DNA from: Ahrensia sp.
Lineage (GTDB): Bacteria; Pseudomonadota; Alphaproteobacteria; Rhizobiales; Rhizobiaceae
Reading direction: 5' to 3'
Length of the DNA stretch: 5,667 nucleotides
Assembly: GCA_024639025.1 (NCBI GenBank)
Contig: JAHEJF010000155.1
Coordinates: 1 to 5,667 of the forward strand
In this document: one piece after another, positions 5,481-5,667 of the stretch
Layout of the letters: every line of letters starts with the position of its first letter
How positions within the stretch are numbered: the first letter of the stretch is position 1
Notes under the pieces: model-generated
What the model was told of the DNA's origin: nothing
Databases searched by the model: none
Seen by the model: only the letters and a program-made list of their open reading frames with translations
Made by a program: the position numbers and the translations under genes

Positions 5481-5570
5481 ATGGACATCATAATCCGGTT
5501 TATTCGCCTTCTCCCTGGGTCGTCGAATGGCATTGCCACGATCTCCTGGACCGGAGTCGCCCCCTACTAG
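5481..5570 (+). CDS. Probable 29-codon leader peptide or small protein
   Basis: ATG at 5481 is preceded by AAAGGAGAGAG (5468-5478), one of the strongest ribosome binding sites in the window. The 29-residue product begins MDIIIRFIRLLPGSSNG and ends ISWTGVAPY before a TAG at 5568-5570. The N-terminal half is hydrophobic with two arginines; there is no cleavable signal peptide. The stop codon lies in the right arm of the 9-bp inverted repeat (5566-5574). About 70 bases of potentially structured RNA follow before the next possible start codon. The layout fits a regulatory leader peptide for a gene past the window edge. It does not match arrest or leader peptides I know (SecM, TnaC, MgtL, SpeFL, Apd-type RAPP peptides). 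A stand-alone small protein is the alternative. Confidence 0.5.
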   Translation: MDIIIRFIRLLPGSSNGIATISWTGVAPY

Positions 5571-5593
5571 CGTGCGGTTTTAAGCAACAAAAC

Positions 5594-5658
5594 AAGTCTT
5601 TTAGCCGCCAGTTTGTGTTCTCAAACGGATTTACGGCTATGAATATTTATCAAGACTT
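5594..5658 (+). promoter_or_regulatory. Nested stem structure in the putative leader RNA
   Basis: Three pairs of complementary arms are nested. AAGTCTT (5594-5600) pairs with AAGACTT (5652-5658), TAGCCG (5602-5607) with CGGCTA (5634-5639), and GTTTG (5611-5615) with CAAAC (5622-5626) around a 6-base loop. Two more C-G pairs (5608-5609 with 5627-5628) can extend the inner stem past a bulged A. A possible ATG (5639-5641) begins at the last base of the middle stem, so folding could hide a start site. No known riboswitch class is recognised. Pairing was found by eye without energy calculation. Confidence 0.4.
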
Positions 5659-5667
5659 TGTGCTGTT
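5639..5667 (+). CDS. Possible start of a gene running off the window
   Basis: ATG at 5639 opens a frame (MNIYQDFVL...) with no stop before the window ends. The only ribosome-binding candidate is CGGA at 5626-5629, nine bases upstream and weak. Nine codons are too few to identify a product, and the open frame could be chance. If real, this is the gene served by the leader structures at 5415-5658. Confidence 0.2.

Larger units (their letters stand above)
5458..5574. repeat. Perfect 9-bp inverted repeat enclosing the 29-codon ORF
   Basis: CACGCTAGT at 5458-5466 is the exact reverse complement of ACTAGCGTG at 5566-5574. The arms enclose the ribosome binding site and almost all of the 29-codon ORF. 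Each arm contains the TAG stop of one of the two short ORFs (5463-5465 and 5568-5570). In RNA the arms could form a long-range stem that ribosomes terminating at either stop would disrupt. A smaller hairpin (CGA-t-CTCC with GGAGTCG, 5539-5559) lies inside. There is no target-site duplication outside the arms, so it does not look like a mobile element. Confidence 0.5.
5325..5667. other. 343-base region without a long gene: putative 5' leader
   Basis: After the trmL start no frame of normal gene length is present on either strand except antisense or extension shadows. The first 75 bases (5325-5400) should hold the trmL promoter and any divergent plus-strand promoter, but I found no convincing -35/-10 pair in them. 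From 5401 on, the region holds two short ORFs with ribosome binding sites, a 9-bp inverted repeat and nested stems, all listed separately. Confidence 0.6.

Noticed and set aside
5481..5570. Known leader peptides such as SecM, TnaC, MgtL, SpeFL or Apd-type RAPP arrest peptides
   Set aside because: None of their critical residues occur. There is no RAPP or RAGP end, no Trp-spacing like TnaC, no proline-rich MgtL pattern and no His/Arg pattern like SpeFL.
5458..5574. A tiny mobile element with 9-bp terminal inverted repeats
   Set aside because: There is no direct repeat outside the arms (flanks differ), and the interior is a ribosome binding site plus short ORF rather than element-like sequence.

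Overview
The window reads as ordinary chromosomal DNA from an alphaproteobacterium, most likely Hyphomicrobiales (Rhizobiales). The evidence is the protein style (a GGAVRN-type CCA-adding enzyme, an alphaproteobacterial HemF, a short TrmL), the GTGA stop/start overlaps and the moderate GC content. This placement is inferred from protein character, not from a database search. No rRNA, tRNA, CRISPR array, insertion sequence or phage gene is visible.

Layout. (1) Positions 1-1845, plus strand: the last codons of an unidentified gene, then a CoA-type Nudix hydrolase and the CCA-adding tRNA nucleotidyltransferase (cca). Each junction is a GTGA overlap, so this is a tightly coupled operon. (2) 1846-1977: convergent gap with a perfect 10-bp stem-loop. 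(3) 1978-3611, minus strand: hemF (oxygen-dependent coproporphyrinogen III oxidase), overlapped by a MOSC-domain gene, then a small DUF1059 Cys/His protein that appears to have its own promoter. (4) 3612-3797: divergent intergenic region with a candidate hemF promoter and a small near-palindrome. (5) 3798-4863, plus strand: a conserved-looking 81-residue hypothetical protein, a GNAT acetyltransferase and a VOC (glyoxalase-fold) protein whose 5' end looks damaged. (6) 4854-5324, minus strand: trmL, the tRNA wobble-position 2'-O-methyltransferase, converging on the VOC gene with a 10-bp overlap. (7) 5325-5667: no long gene.

Functional themes are tRNA maturation and modification (cca, trmL), cofactor housekeeping (CoA-type Nudix hydrolase, heme synthesis by HemF, a MOSC protein of the molybdenum-cofactor-binding superfamily) and small accessory enzymes.

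The least explained part is the right end. Two short ORFs there (16 and 29 codons) each have a good Shine-Dalgarno sequence. A perfect 9-bp inverted repeat has both ORFs' TAG stop codons inside its arms, one per arm. A nested set of stems follows, ending at a possible start codon. This looks like the 5' leader of a gene beyond the window, possibly controlled by leader-peptide translation, but the downstream gene is not visible.
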